Source of the DNA: Curvibacter sp. PAE-UM
Lineage (GTDB): Bacteria > Pseudomonadota > Gammaproteobacteria > Burkholderiales > Burkholderiaceae_C
Direction: 5' to 3'
Assembly (NCBI RefSeq): GCF_001432305.1
Contig: NZ_KQ483358.1
Location: forward strand, 2,417,822 to 2,481,821
Length of the DNA stretch: 64,000 nt
A program made the translations under genes and the position numbers. Position 1 is the first letter of the stretch, and every line of letters begins with the position of its first letter. The notes below the pieces were generated by a model, which was not told the origin of the DNA, made no database searches, and saw only the letters and a list, made by a program, of their open reading frames with translations. Positions 45,203-58,156 of the stretch are shown here, piece by piece.

Positions 45203-45208
45203 TACAAT
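45203..45208 (+). promoter_or_regulatory. candidate -10 box of ratA-rnfH
   Basis: TACAAT lies 30 bases before the ratA start. The -35 side is not clear. Confidence 0.4.
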
Positions 45209-45237
45209 TCCGTTTGGGCCTGCGGGTCCAGCATTCT

Positions 45238-45681
45238 ATGAAAACCGTCCACAAGTCCGTTCTGATCTGGTACAGCCCACAGGAAATGTACGCGCTGGTC
45301 GTCGGCGTGGCCGACTATCCGGAGTTCCTGCCCTGGTGCGATCACGCTCGCATCGTGGAGGCTCATGAGGGCGGCGCCACGGCCGAGGTCGGCATTGCGT
45401 TCAGCGGCATCCATCAGAGCTTCACCACCCGCAATACCCACGTGCCGGGCAGCGAAGTGCGGATGGAACTGGTCAAGGGGCCGTTCTCGCAGCTTGAAGG
45501 CCGGTGGAATTTCCTGCCTGTGGGTGAGGGCGGCCAGCGCGCCTGCAAGGTCGAGCTGACCTTGAATTACGGTTTTTCCAACGCGCTGCTGGGCAGGCTG
45601 GTCGGCCCGGTGTTCGACAAGATTGCCGCCAGCCTGGTCGATGCTTTCGTCAAGCGCGCCGAGCAGGTCTATGGGGCCTGA
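45238..45681 (+). CDS. ratA: RatA/COQ10-like START-fold protein
   Basis: The product is 147 residues from ATG 45238 (M-K-T-V-H-K-S-V-L-I-W-Y-S). Y-S-P-Q-E-M-Y-A-L-V near 15-24, V-A-D-Y-P-E-F-L-P-W-C near 28-38, and the C-terminal G-P-V-F-D-K-I-A are the RatA/COQ10 signatures. The family binds ubiquinone in eukaryotes, and E. coli RatA was reported to block ribosome assembly. It overlaps or abuts rnfH. Confidence 0.92.
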   Translation: MKTVHKSVLIWYSPQEMYALVVGVADYPEFLPWCDHARIVEAHEGGATAEVGIAFSGIHQSFTTRNTHVPGSEVRMELVKGPFSQLEGRWNFLPVGEGGQRACKVELTLNYGFSNALLGRLVGPVFDKIAASLVDAFVKRAEQVYGA

Positions 45682-45682
45682 G

Positions 45683-46018
45683 ATGGACATCGAGATACTG
45701 GTCGCCTATGCACCGGCCGCGCGCCAGGTGTGCGAGATCCCCCTGCGCCTGCCGGCTGGGAGCACCGTGGCACAGGCCCTGCAGGCCAGCGGCCTTGCCG
45801 GCAGGTATCCGGAACTCGACCTGTTGCATGCGCCGGTGGGGGTCTGGGGACGCAAGGCGACGCGTGAACAGGTGCTGCGTGCGCAGGACCGGGTCGAGGT
45901 CTATCGCCCCTTGCGCATCGATCCCAAGGTGGCGCGGCGCGAGCGTTTTGCCAAGCAGGGTGCCGGCAGGGCCGGCCTGTTCGCCCAAAAGCGGGCCGGT
46001 GCCAAGTCGGGCTACTGA
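45683..46018 (+). CDS. rnfH: RnfH-family ubiquitin-like protein
   Basis: The product is 111 residues from ATG 45683 (GGGG 6 bases upstream). ATG 45671, inside ratA, is an alternative that adds 4 residues. M-D-I-E-I-L-V-A-Y, G-V-W-G-R-K-A and D-R-V-E-V-Y-R-P-L-R-I-D-P-K-x-A-R-R-x-R are the RnfH (UPF0125) pattern. The role is unknown; the ratA-rnfH linkage is widespread. It ends one base before the convergent DUF4124 gene, with no spacing. Confidence 0.9.
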   Translation: MDIEILVAYAPAARQVCEIPLRLPAGSTVAQALQASGLAGRYPELDLLHAPVGVWGRKATREQVLRAQDRVEVYRPLRIDPKVARRERFAKQGAGRAGLFAQKRAGAKSGY

Positions 46019-48100
<2,082 letters not shown>

Positions 48101-48114
48101 GACAAGCACAGCCC

Positions 48115-48150
48115 AGGCCCGAACCCCCATTCACGGCGTTCGGGCCTTTG
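48115..48150 (+). terminator. hairpin between guaB and guaA (partial terminator or attenuator)
   Basis: AGGCCCGAAC (48115-48124) pairs with GTTCGGGCCT (48138-48147) around a 13-base loop, followed by TTG. The T-run is short. It could reduce read-through into guaA. Confidence 0.55.
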
Positions 48151-48184
48151 CTATTCAGATGGACCGAACCGTTCCTGTACCGCC

Positions 48185-49798
48185 ATGCAACACCAGAAGA
48201 TCCTCATCCTCGATTTCGGCTCCCAGGTCACGCAGCTGATCGCGCGCCGTGTGCGTGAAGCGCATGTGTACTGCGAGGTCCATCCCTGCGATGTCACGGA
48301 TGACTGGGTGCGGCAGTTCGCAGCCGACGGCCAGCTCAAGGGGGTGATCCTCTCTGGCAGCCATGCCAGCGTCTACGAGGAAAGCACTGACAAGGCACCG
48401 CAGGCTGTGTTCGAGCTGGGCGTGCCGGTGCTGGGCATCTGCTACGGCATGCAGACCATGGCGCAGCAGCTGGGCGGCAAGGTGGAAAGCGGCCACCAGC
48501 GCGAGTTCGGTTACGCCGAGGTGCGGGCCCATGGCCACACCGCCTTGCTCAAGGACATCGCCGACTTCACGACGCCCGAAGGCCACGGCATGCTCAAGGT
48601 CTGGATGAGCCACGGCGACAAGGTCACGGCCTTTCCGCCCGGCTTCAAGCTCATGGCGTCCACGCCCAGCTGCCCCATCGCCGGCATGGCCGACGAGCAG
48701 CGCCGCTTTTATGCCGTGCAGTTCCACCCCGAAGTCACGCACACCGTGCAGGGCAGGGCGATCCTGGAGCGCTTCGTGCTGGAGATCTGCGGCACCCGCG
48801 CCGACTGGGTCATGCGCGACCACGTCAAGGAGGCGGTGGAGGCCATCCGCCAGCAGGTGGGCGACGAGGAGGTCATCCTGGGCCTGTCCGGCGGCGTCGA
48901 CTCGTCGGTGGCCGCGGCCCTGATCCACCGTGCCATCGGTGACCAGCTGACCTGCGTCTTCGTGGACCACGGCCTGCTGCGCCTGAACGAGGGCGACATG
49001 GTCATGGACATGTTCGCCGGCAAGCTGCACGCCAAGGTGATCCGGGTCGACGCCAGCGAGCTCTTTCTGGGCAAGCTGGTCGGGGTCAGCGATCCCGAAC
49101 AGAAGCGCAAGATCATCGGCGGCCTGTTCGTCGACGTCTTCAAGGCCGAAGCCGCCAAACTCAAGGGTGAAGGCGCCAAGGGCGCCAAATGGCTGGCCCA
49201 GGGCACCATCTATCCCGACGTCATCGAATCGGGTGGCGCCAAGAGCAAGAAGGCCGTCACCATCAAGAGCCACCACAACGTGGGCGGCCTGCCGGAACAG
49301 CTGGGCCTCAAGCTGCTGGAGCCGCTGCGTGACCTGTTCAAGGACGAGGTGCGCGAACTCGGCGTGGCCCTGGGTCTGCCGCATGACATGGTCTACCGCC
49401 ATCCCTTCCCGGGCCCGGGACTGGGCGTGCGCATCCTGGGTGAAGTGAAGAAGGATTACGCCGACCTGCTGCGCCGGGCCGACGCCATCTTCATCGAGGA
49501 ATTGCGCTCGACCATCGACCCGATTTCCGGCAAGACCTGGTACGAGCTGACCAGCCAGGCCTTCACGGTCTTCCTGCCGGTCAAGAGCGTGGGCGTGATG
49601 GGCGACGGCCGCACCTACGACTACGTGGTCGCGCTGCGCGCCGTGCAGACCAGCGACTTCATGACCGCCGACTGGGCCGAACTGCCCTATGCACTGCTCA
49701 AGAAGGTCTCGAGCCGCATCATCAACGAGGTGCGTGGCATCAACCGCGTCACCTACGACATCAGCTCCAAGCCGCCGGCCACCATCGAGTGGGAGTGA
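48185..49798 (+). CDS. guaA: GMP synthase (glutamine-hydrolysing)
   Basis: The product is 537 residues from ATG 48185. The glutaminase domain has C86 in G-I-C-Y-G-M-Q and F-H-P-E near 180. The ATP-pyrophosphatase domain starts near 235 with S-G-G-V-D-S-S-V, and the dimerisation domain ends in T-I-E-W-E. It makes GMP from XMP and completes the guanine branch with guaB. Confidence 0.97.
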   Translation: MQHQKILILDFGSQVTQLIARRVREAHVYCEVHPCDVTDDWVRQFAADGQLKGVILSGSHASVYEESTDKAPQAVFELGVPVLGICYGMQTMAQQLGGKVESGHQREFGYAEVRAHGHTALLKDIADFTTPEGHGMLKVWMSHGDKVTAFPPGFKLMASTPSCPIAGMADEQRRFYAVQFHPEVTHTVQGRAILERFVLEICGTRADWVMRDHVKEAVEAIRQQVGDEEVILGLSGGVDSSVAAALIHRAIGDQLTCVFVDHGLLRLNEGDMVMDMFAGKLHAKVIRVDASELFLGKLVGVSDPEQKRKIIGGLFVDVFKAEAAKLKGEGAKGAKWLAQGTIYPDVIESGGAKSKKAVTIKSHHNVGGLPEQLGLKLLEPLRDLFKDEVRELGVALGLPHDMVYRHPFPGPGLGVRILGEVKKDYADLLRRADAIFIEELRSTIDPISGKTWYELTSQAFTVFLPVKSVGVMGDGRTYDYVVALRAVQTSDFMTADWAELPYALLKKVSSRIINEVRGINRVTYDISSKPPATIEWE

Positions 49799-49828
49799 TC
49801 TCCCGCGGGCCCGCGCGGTGAACCGGCC

Positions 49829-51667
49829 CTAGCCAGTCCAGTACTCCTGTTGCGGCACCAGCAGCGAGGGCGACAGCGAGCCGCTCGACGGCTGCCGCTC
49901 GCGAACCCTGGCGAATTCCACGCGCTCGCGCGCCTGCGCGGCTTCCGAATAGGCCCGTGTCAGCTGGCCCGCCGCGTCCAGGAGGGCCGGGTCATGTATC
50001 GCCGTGTTGGCCTTGCCACGGATCTGGACCATGTGCCAGGAGCCGTCATGGCCGCGTTGCAGTTCGATGGTTGCGGCGCGCCGGCCGTTGTGGCGCAAGG
50101 AGAAAACCCGGGTGGCGCCGCTGGCACAGGCATTGGCATAGGTGCCGATGCAGTGGCGCTGTTCCAGACCTTCCTCGGCCAGCAAAAAACCTGAATCAAG
50201 TTCCACGGCGAGGAAGGGTCCCGTGGCATACACCGGTAGCAGGGCGGGCCAGCGCACATCCTTGTCGGGATCGACCGTGATCAACAGCGCCCGGTGCCAC
50301 TCGTCCGAGCGGCGGCACAGCGAGCGCCAGGTCACCCCCTTGAGCACCGCTGTGTGGGCGTAGACGAAATCGGACACATCCTGCGCCTCATGGGCCAGAT
50401 TAGCCTCCTCTTCCATGGACAGCCGGGCCCGCATGATGGCACGCAGGAAAATACGTGCATTGTCTTCGCGCAGCGGGCCAGGACGGCCGCGCGTACGGTC
50501 GAGGATGCGTTCGACGCCGCGCAAGGCTGGCTGGCAGCGCTCGATCCGCAGCGGTTCGCTTTGCAAGGCGCTCGCCAGCAGATTGATGAAATGGGTGAAA
50601 GATCCCAGGATACGGGCCGAAGGCGGGAAGAACTGCAGCACGAAACGCAGCACGGCGTTGTCCTGCTTGATCAGGAAACGCCAGCCTTGCGTGCTCATGC
50701 CGGCGGCCAGAAAGCGCGAGCGCACCGTGTCGAAGAAGCCGAACCCCAAGGCCAGCTTCAGCCCGGAGGCCGTGCTCAGGCCGAGGTCGAGCAGGGGCAG
50801 GCCGCCGTCGTCCGGCGCGTAGGGCAAGGCCGGCAGATGCGCCGCCACGTGGGCAACCTGCCCGAGATTCGCGTCCGGCCCGTAAATGGCTTGTGCCATC
50901 GCCAGCACGGGCGGGGCCAGCGCTTCGCGCAGCAGCGCTCCGCAGTGGGCATCGTCCAGCCTCAGCTCGCCGACCTGCCTGAGCTTGGCCCTGAGGGGGC
51001 CGCGCTCCAGCAACAGCCGGGCACGGCCGTGGGCCAGCTTGAGCCTGGACTGCCACGGCCCCGGCCCGGGAAAAGGCGCCGACACGGCATCCTGCAGGGG
51101 CAGGACCGGATCGATGCCGTCGGAGTAGGAATGCTGGTGCAGCAAGCCATGCAGGGCCGAGAGATCGTGCGAGGTCAACTGGCGTGCATGGGCCAGGGGC
51201 AGGGTGCAGTAGGCGGGCTGGGTGTCGGCCATGTCGCTCCATTGGAAGCGCGCGTGGCGGTTGACAAAGATCTGCAGCGTGCCGGTATCGAGGTCGATCA
51301 GAAAACCCCAGGACACGTCACCGCAACTCTTGATGGCCGCCGCCGGCATGAAAGGAAAGCCGGCATGCCAGCCCTCCAGTTCGGGCAGGGCATCAAAGGT
51401 CTCCGCCCAGGTGTGAAACGGGCAGGTTTCGCCGAAATGGTCTTCGAAGAAAGCCTGGATCACGGTCTGGTCGGTTTCCCCCGGAAAGGGGCCGTGTTCC
51501 GGCCCGACCAGCTTCAGCGTGCGGGCATAGGTGTCCAGACGGGCATCGCTGACGCGGTGCAGGTAGGCCAGCAATTCGGTGAGCACGCTTTCACAGCTGC
51601 GCTCGCCGTGCAGTCGGTGCAGCTTTTTCTCGCCGTCTATCCTGAATCCCACCAGCGCGCCGCTCAT
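49829..51667 (-). CDS. PcfJ-domain protein, chromosomal, unknown function
   Basis: The product is 612 residues from ATG 51665-51667 (M-S-G-A-L-V-G-F-R-I-D-G-E). The longer frame upstream is antisense to the PaiB-like gene. The C-terminal third has L-E-Q-R-H-C-I-G-T-Y-A-N-A-C-A-S-G, F-S-L-R and A-T-I-E-L (about 500-540), the H-C-V/I-x-x-Y...G pattern of PcfJ-like proteins first described on a conjugative plasmid. The N-terminal 400 residues look unique, with several W/F-rich segments. No plasmid gene is near. The gene is divergent from the PaiB-like gene. Confidence 0.72.
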   Translation of the reverse strand: MSGALVGFRIDGEKKLHRLHGERSCESVLTELLAYLHRVSDARLDTYARTLKLVGPEHGPFPGETDQTVIQAFFEDHFGETCPFHTWAETFDALPELEGWHAGFPFMPAAAIKSCGDVSWGFLIDLDTGTLQIFVNRHARFQWSDMADTQPAYCTLPLAHARQLTSHDLSALHGLLHQHSYSDGIDPVLPLQDAVSAPFPGPGPWQSRLKLAHGRARLLLERGPLRAKLRQVGELRLDDAHCGALLREALAPPVLAMAQAIYGPDANLGQVAHVAAHLPALPYAPDDGGLPLLDLGLSTASGLKLALGFGFFDTVRSRFLAAGMSTQGWRFLIKQDNAVLRFVLQFFPPSARILGSFTHFINLLASALQSEPLRIERCQPALRGVERILDRTRGRPGPLREDNARIFLRAIMRARLSMEEEANLAHEAQDVSDFVYAHTAVLKGVTWRSLCRRSDEWHRALLITVDPDKDVRWPALLPVYATGPFLAVELDSGFLLAEEGLEQRHCIGTYANACASGATRVFSLRHNGRRAATIELQRGHDGSWHMVQIRGKANTAIHDPALLDAAGQLTRAYSEAAQARERVEFARVRERQPSSGSLSPSLLVPQQEYWTG

Positions 51668-51787
51668 GCCTGTGCCTGTGTCGTGTCCTGAATTTGTCCC
51701 CGTTCCCGGTAAAGGTATCAGAAAACACGCATCGTGTGGCCTCCGCCGGCGCCGTCGGCTCAGGTGCGAGGCTAAACTAGCCGCAAC

Positions 51788-53777
<1,990 letters not shown>

Positions 53778-53787
53778 TCAGCGCTTC

Positions 53788-54798
53788 ATGAAGAAACACA
53801 TCTACATCTTTTCCCCCTCGGGCGCCGTGCGCGACAAAGCCGCCTTCCGGCGCGGCGTCAAGCGCCTGCAGGCCCTGGGCCATGAGGTCGAGATCGACGA
53901 AGCAGCCCTGGCCAGCCATCAGCGCTTTGCCGGTGATGACGCCACCCGGCTGGCTGCCATCGACCGGGCGGCTGCCAGTGGTGCCGATGTGGCGATGATT
54001 TCACGTGGGGGCTACGGCCTGACCCGTATCCTCCCGGGGATCCACTACAAGCGCGTGGCCAAGGCGATTGAAAAAGGCACGCAGTTCGTCGGCCTGAGCG
54101 ATTTCACGGCCTTCCAGCTGGCCGTGCTGGCCCGGTCAGGTTCGGTGACCTGGGCCGGTCCCTCGCTGTGCGAAGGCTTCGGGGTGAGTGACCGGGCGGA
54201 CGTGGCCGATGGGCATGGTGCCGGTGGCCAGAACGGGCCGGACGACATCATGGAGGCCTGTTTCGACGACATGATCCAGGGGCAGGGGGAGGGCGCCGGC
54301 TGGCGTCAGGCCAAGGAGCGTGAATCCGATCTGGCCCAGGTCAGTGCTTTTCACGCCCGGCGTCTGGGCGATGCGGCCAACTTCAAGGTGGATGACGGCG
54401 TGCTGTGGGGCGGCAATCTGGCCGTGCTGTGCTCCTTGCTGGGAACCCCCTTTTTTCCGGCCGTGAAGGACGGCATCCTGTTTCTGGAAGACGTGGGCGA
54501 GCACCCTTACCGCATCGAGCGCATGCTGACCCAGCTCCTGCATGCGGGTGTCCTGGCTCAGCAGAAAGCCATCGTACTGGGGCAGTTCACAGGCTACAAG
54601 CTGGTGCCGCACGACAAGGGCTTCAAACTGCAGTCCGTGATCAACTGGCTGCGCAGCCAGCTCAAGGTGCCGGTCTTGAGCAACCTGCCTTTTGGGCACG
54701 TACCGACCAAGGTATTGCTACCCGTCGGCCAGGCCTGTGATCTGGTGGTGCAGGGGCGCGATGCACTGCTGCTGTGGGGCCACGCCCACGCGGATTGA
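53788..54798 (+). CDS. LD-carboxypeptidase (S66 family, LdcA-like)
   Basis: The product is 336 residues from ATG 53788. S-R-G-G-Y-G near 72-77 and the nucleophile S104 in G-L-S-D-F-T match S66 peptidases, as does G-G-N-L near 210 and E-D-V-G-E. It removes the terminal D-Ala from murein tetrapeptides during recycling. A charged loop (about 130-180; D-G-H-G-A-G-G-Q-N-G-P-D-D) is longer than in E. coli LdcA. The gene is 10 bases after the TadA fusion. Confidence 0.87.
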   Translation: MKKHIYIFSPSGAVRDKAAFRRGVKRLQALGHEVEIDEAALASHQRFAGDDATRLAAIDRAAASGADVAMISRGGYGLTRILPGIHYKRVAKAIEKGTQFVGLSDFTAFQLAVLARSGSVTWAGPSLCEGFGVSDRADVADGHGAGGQNGPDDIMEACFDDMIQGQGEGAGWRQAKERESDLAQVSAFHARRLGDAANFKVDDGVLWGGNLAVLCSLLGTPFFPAVKDGILFLEDVGEHPYRIERMLTQLLHAGVLAQQKAIVLGQFTGYKLVPHDKGFKLQSVINWLRSQLKVPVLSNLPFGHVPTKVLLPVGQACDLVVQGRDALLLWGHAHAD

Positions 54799-54818
54799 AG
54801 CCCGACCGGGCGCCCAGT

Positions 54819-55160
54819 TCAGCGGCTCAGGCTACCTGGACGCGAAATCATGCCCCGGGGCAGCAAGCCTTCGAACATGCCGGTGATCAGGCGGATTTTC
54901 TGGTTGGCCACGCCTTCCCCCTGCAGGGAGGAAATGGCCACCATGATGTCGGCGCGAAGGTACCAAAGGCCGTGCAGATCCGGCGCAAACAGCACACGCC
55001 GCTCAATGTGCGGGTAGCTGCTGCAACCCTCGTCACCCAGAGAGTCGAGCATCGCCTGGCGGATGTCCTCAATGCGGACCGTGGCGTGAGCTTCCTCCGC
55101 CAAGGGGCGGCCCAGCAGTCCCTGCATGCTGCTGATGAATTGGCTGGCCAATTTGTTCAT
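54819..55160 (-). CDS. small protein of unknown function
   Basis: The product is 113 residues from ATG 55158-55160. It is soluble-looking with G-R-P-L-A-E-E-A-H-A, R-R-V-L-F-A-P-D-L-H-G-L-W-Y-L-R-A-D-I-M and a Gly/Arg-rich tail. No motif is recognised. It is convergent with the LD-carboxypeptidase gene and divergent from the cyclase-FHA gene. Confidence 0.5.
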   Translation of the reverse strand: MNKLASQFISSMQGLLGRPLAEEAHATVRIEDIRQAMLDSLGDEGCSSYPHIERRVLFAPDLHGLWYLRADIMVAISSLQGEGVANQKIRLITGMFEGLLPRGMISRPGSLSR

Positions 55161-55414
55161 ATGTTCTTGTATGTATTGATCGACAGACTCAACGACTTCC
55201 GCAGGGTAATTTCACTGCGGGTTTCCCACAACCGATTTATGCTCTGAATGTCATCGTAAAACAACATACAAATCAATAATTTACCCAAGATACATCAAGC
55301 AACACCGGAGGGCTGTATGCTTGTCCAGCCACTTGGACCGAGGGTTGAGCCGCGGTATCCAAGCGTTCGGGGATGCCCTAAACTGTCTACAGAAGAAATC
55401 AATCAAGTTCGCGC
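55161..55414. promoter_or_regulatory. AT-rich divergent intergenic region before the cyclase-FHA gene
   Basis: These 254 bases have clearly lower GC than their neighbours, mostly at 55180-55300 (AACAACATACAAATCAATAA and similar). They should contain the promoters of both divergent genes. No strong -10/-35 pair or Shine-Dalgarno for the cyclase gene is visible (GAAGAAATC lies too far upstream). Confidence 0.4.
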
Positions 55415-56329
55415 ATGGGTGTCAACACCACCGTCGTTTTCACTGATCTGGCCGGCAGCACCTCCGTTTTCGAGTCACTAGGCAATATCAGGGCCACCCG
55501 AGCCGTCACGCAGTTGACGCGCTGGATTTGTGAGGTCCTGCAAGCCCAGGGCGGGCAGGTCATCAAGACACTCGGCGATGGCGTCCTGACCGTGTTCCAG
55601 GACGCCACCGTGGCGGTCAATGCCGTCGTGGATCTGCAGCGCCAGCACCAGATGAACCTCCTGCAGCAGCCCTTGGCCGAGCACCTGCCGATACGCGTTG
55701 GGGTGGCGACCGGCGAGGTGGAAATTGTGAATGGCGATTGCTACGGTGATGCCGTGAACATCGCATCCAGGCTCAGTGATCTGGCCGGCCCGCATGAAAT
55801 CTGGGCGGAAAGCCCCGATCTGGACTATTCCAGCCGGGCCAACGGTATTCGCTACAGGCCTCTGGGTCCCATCAGCGTACGTGGCCGCGTCGAGCCCTGC
55901 AATGTTTACCAGGTGGAGTGGCACGAGGACCAGTCTACCGACTTCATCACCATGCAGGGAGACATCGATCCCATGAGCAAGGCCGCCAAGGCCGACGCCC
56001 TGGGGCAAGAGGTCCACCTGAGCTGGGGTGACCAGAAGCGCGTCTTTCGGGCCTTTGAGTTACCGGCGCACATCGGACGCATCCGCCATTGTGAATTTGT
56101 CGTAGCCGACCCGCGTGTGTCGCGCACGCATGCACGCCTTGAATGGCGCCATGGGCGCATCATGCTCATCGACATGAGCAGCTATGGCACCTGGATCCGT
56201 TTTGTGGGGGCTCGATCAGAACTGCTGCTGCGCAGGGAAGAGTGCGTCTTGCACGGTCGAGGCCAGATTGCTCTGGGCGCATCTTTTACAGATGCCAGTG
56301 CACCCACGCTAGGTTTTGAGGTGACCTGA
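55415..56329 (+). CDS. class III adenylate cyclase fused to an FHA domain
   Basis: The product is 304 residues from ATG 55415. The cyclase domain (1-170) has metal-binding D11 (F-T-D-L-A-G-S) and D55 (K-T-L-G-D-G-V-L), with K51 as an adenine contact. D112, N115 and R119 are in G-D-A-V-N-I-A-S-R. All catalytic positions are filled, so it should make cAMP. The FHA domain (about 200-300) has G221-R222, S236-R237-x-H239 and S255-S256-x-G258-T259, the phosphothreonine-binding set. A protein kinase partner is expected but none is in the window. The start is very close to the first catalytic residue, and there is no upstream sensor. Confidence 0.88.
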   Translation: MGVNTTVVFTDLAGSTSVFESLGNIRATRAVTQLTRWICEVLQAQGGQVIKTLGDGVLTVFQDATVAVNAVVDLQRQHQMNLLQQPLAEHLPIRVGVATGEVEIVNGDCYGDAVNIASRLSDLAGPHEIWAESPDLDYSSRANGIRYRPLGPISVRGRVEPCNVYQVEWHEDQSTDFITMQGDIDPMSKAAKADALGQEVHLSWGDQKRVFRAFELPAHIGRIRHCEFVVADPRVSRTHARLEWRHGRIMLIDMSSYGTWIRFVGARSELLLRREECVLHGRGQIALGASFTDASAPTLGFEVT

Positions 56330-56460
56330 AGCTGTTTTTTGGAATGCCTTTATTACTTAACATAATATACATCGTATAAAGTTAAAGAAATTCCATCAAA
56401 CGACAATAAATTGAACAAAGTCTTTAAATATCAATTAACTCTGAGAAAAACCTAAAGTAA
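56330..56460. other. AT-rich gap between the cyclase-FHA gene and comB
   Basis: These 131 bases are strongly AT-rich (runs such as TTATTACTTAACATAATATA), unlike the surrounding DNA. They are the convergent 3' ends of both genes. No strong terminator hairpin is seen. Confidence 0.5.
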
Positions 56461-57204
56461 TTAATGAGATTGAGTTTGAGCTGAAACCACCCTGCGGATG
56501 GACGGCACCTTGGACATGCGATCGACTTCCATGACGAATCCGGACGGGATGGCACGGACACAGAAATCGAGATCCCTGGGCTCGAATTCGCCGGCCGGCA
56601 CGGCCAGAAATTTCGCGGCCGGCCTGGAGCGCAGGATGCGTTCCACCACATCGTCCGGGTGCAGCTGGCGCAGGCCCAGGATCTGGTCCCGGATGTATTC
56701 GGCACAGGCCAGATCGTCGTCGTCCTGGGGGTGCGACGCGATCACATTGACGGTCCGCAGCCCATTCCTGGCCAACAGATCGCGTACGTGCCCGGCGGTA
56801 TCCATGGCATTGGAGTAGCCGGTGACAAAAACATGGCGGGCCGCCAGCGCCGCCAAGGTGGCCTTGACCCCGTTGGTGGTCTTCTGAACCAGGGTGCGGC
56901 CCGCCAATTCGGCTTGGGCCACGCGGTACGGCGAATTGTCGAGATCAAAGCCGGGAATGCCGAGGCCCTTGATTTCTCCAGCCAGCAGCAAGGAAGGCTC
57001 ACGCGCCTTCAGGCTCATGGCCTCATCGACGGTGTTGACCAGAAGGATTTCCAGAACACCACGCAGAAAGGCGACGTGCGCCACCGTGAACGCGCGAATG
57101 ACATCAATGACGATATTGATGTCGGCGTCGGGATAAGGCTGATCGGTCCCTCGCAGGATCCGGATATCAGGTGCCGGGCCGCTCATCTCGCCACGCCGGT
57201 GCAT
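56461..57204 (-). CDS. comB: 2-phosphosulfolactate phosphatase-like protein (ComB family)
   Basis: The product is 247 residues from ATG 57202-57204, with GGAAGG 4 bases upstream (M-S-G-P at 57186 is an alternative). I-D-V-I-R-A-F-T (33-40), G-E-I-K-G-L-x-I-P-G-F-D-L-D-N-S-P (76-92) and K-T-T-N-G-V-K-A-T near 107-115 are the ComB signatures. ComB hydrolyses 2-phosphosulfolactate to sulfolactate on the coenzyme M route. It is the last gene of the chemosensory operon and follows comA by 30 bases. Confidence 0.85.
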   Translation of the reverse strand: MHRRGEMSGPAPDIRILRGTDQPYPDADINIVIDVIRAFTVAHVAFLRGVLEILLVNTVDEAMSLKAREPSLLLAGEIKGLGIPGFDLDNSPYRVAQAELAGRTLVQKTTNGVKATLAALAARHVFVTGYSNAMDTAGHVRDLLARNGLRTVNVIASHPQDDDDLACAEYIRDQILGLRQLHPDDVVERILRSRPAAKFLAVPAGEFEPRDLDFCVRAIPSGFVMEVDRMSKVPSIRRVVSAQTQSH

Positions 57205-57234
57205 CAGGCCTTCCGATCAAGACGACGCCCTGTA

Positions 57235-58146
57235 TTACTTGAGCCTCACCATGCCGGGGATCAAAGTGGCCGGCTGAGGCCACTCGTTCTTTCCCGCACC
57301 TTCGAGTTTGCGGCGCCGCTCCACGCCCGTACTGAAGCGGCTCGGTTTGGCCTCGGGTTCGACGAAGCGCCCGTCCGGCCCGTCGTAGAGGGAAAAGGTG
57401 TCGGACCGGATGCCCAGCCGCAAGGTTTCCAGGCCGATCACGTCGCCAAAGGCAATATTGCCCAGATTGACGTTGGGGCCGAGCGCAGCGATCAGTTTGG
57501 TCTGCAAGGCCTTGGTCGGCGCCTCCCAGATGGCATCGGAAGAGTTGAACTGGGCATTGCTGATGCTCTCTACCAGGTCGGAGCGCAGACGGCCCTGGGC
57601 ATCGCAGATGCCGCTCTTTCCAGATTCCCGAGCTTCCAGGATGACCCGCTTCGCTCCGGCGGCCAGATCGGCGTGGATTTCGGCAATCCATTGGGAGATC
57701 GGCATGTTGTCGGCCTCGTCGATGTCCTTCTTTCCAACCTCGCTCAGGACGTAGAACTCCTCGGCGAAATCGGCGATGTGCTTGCCCTTTTCCTCGATGG
57801 AAAGCGGCAAGGTACCGTTGGAGATTTCGACGATCTGGCAGTTGTAATGCTTGAGGAAACGGTAGAACGCGTCCAGTTTCTTCTGGGCCAGCGCCTTTTC
57901 GAACAGGGTGCCGCCGAAATAGAACATCACGTCGTTGTCGATCAGGCACTGGATCTTCTTTTCCAGTTCACTGGTGACCATGGCCGTGCACCAGCCGAAC
58001 TTGACGACATCGATCAAGGCAGCGTCGCTCTCCACCACATCCGTGAAGTAACGGGTCGGGACGCCGTTGTCGATCAAGGCGGTGAGCCCAAAATCCCGAG
58101 GCTTGGAGATGCGCTTGGGTGTATCCAGAAAGTTTTGCGACAGCAT
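57235..58146 (-). CDS. comA: phosphosulfolactate synthase-like protein (ComA family)
   Basis: The product is 303 residues from ATG 58144-58146 (AGAGGTCGT upstream). F-T-D-V-V-E-S, D-V-V-K-F-G-W, F-Y-F-G-G-T-L-F-E-K-A and E-I-S-N-G-T-L-P-L (about 125-133) match ComA, a (beta/alpha)8 enzyme that adds sulfite to phosphoenolpyruvate. It is longer than archaeal ComA (extra N- and C-terminal parts). It lies 10 bases after the cheW-like gene, so it is in the chemosensory transcript. Confidence 0.85.
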   Translation of the reverse strand: MLSQNFLDTPKRISKPRDFGLTALIDNGVPTRYFTDVVESDAALIDVVKFGWCTAMVTSELEKKIQCLIDNDVMFYFGGTLFEKALAQKKLDAFYRFLKHYNCQIVEISNGTLPLSIEEKGKHIADFAEEFYVLSEVGKKDIDEADNMPISQWIAEIHADLAAGAKRVILEARESGKSGICDAQGRLRSDLVESISNAQFNSSDAIWEAPTKALQTKLIAALGPNVNLGNIAFGDVIGLETLRLGIRSDTFSLYDGPDGRFVEPEAKPSRFSTGVERRRKLEGAGKNEWPQPATLIPGMVRLK

Positions 58147-58156
58147 ACGACCTCTT

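Noticed and set aside
49803-49818. CCGCGGGCCCGCGCGG after guaA as a terminator
   Set aside because: Short GC palindrome with no T-run on either strand; expected by chance at this GC content.
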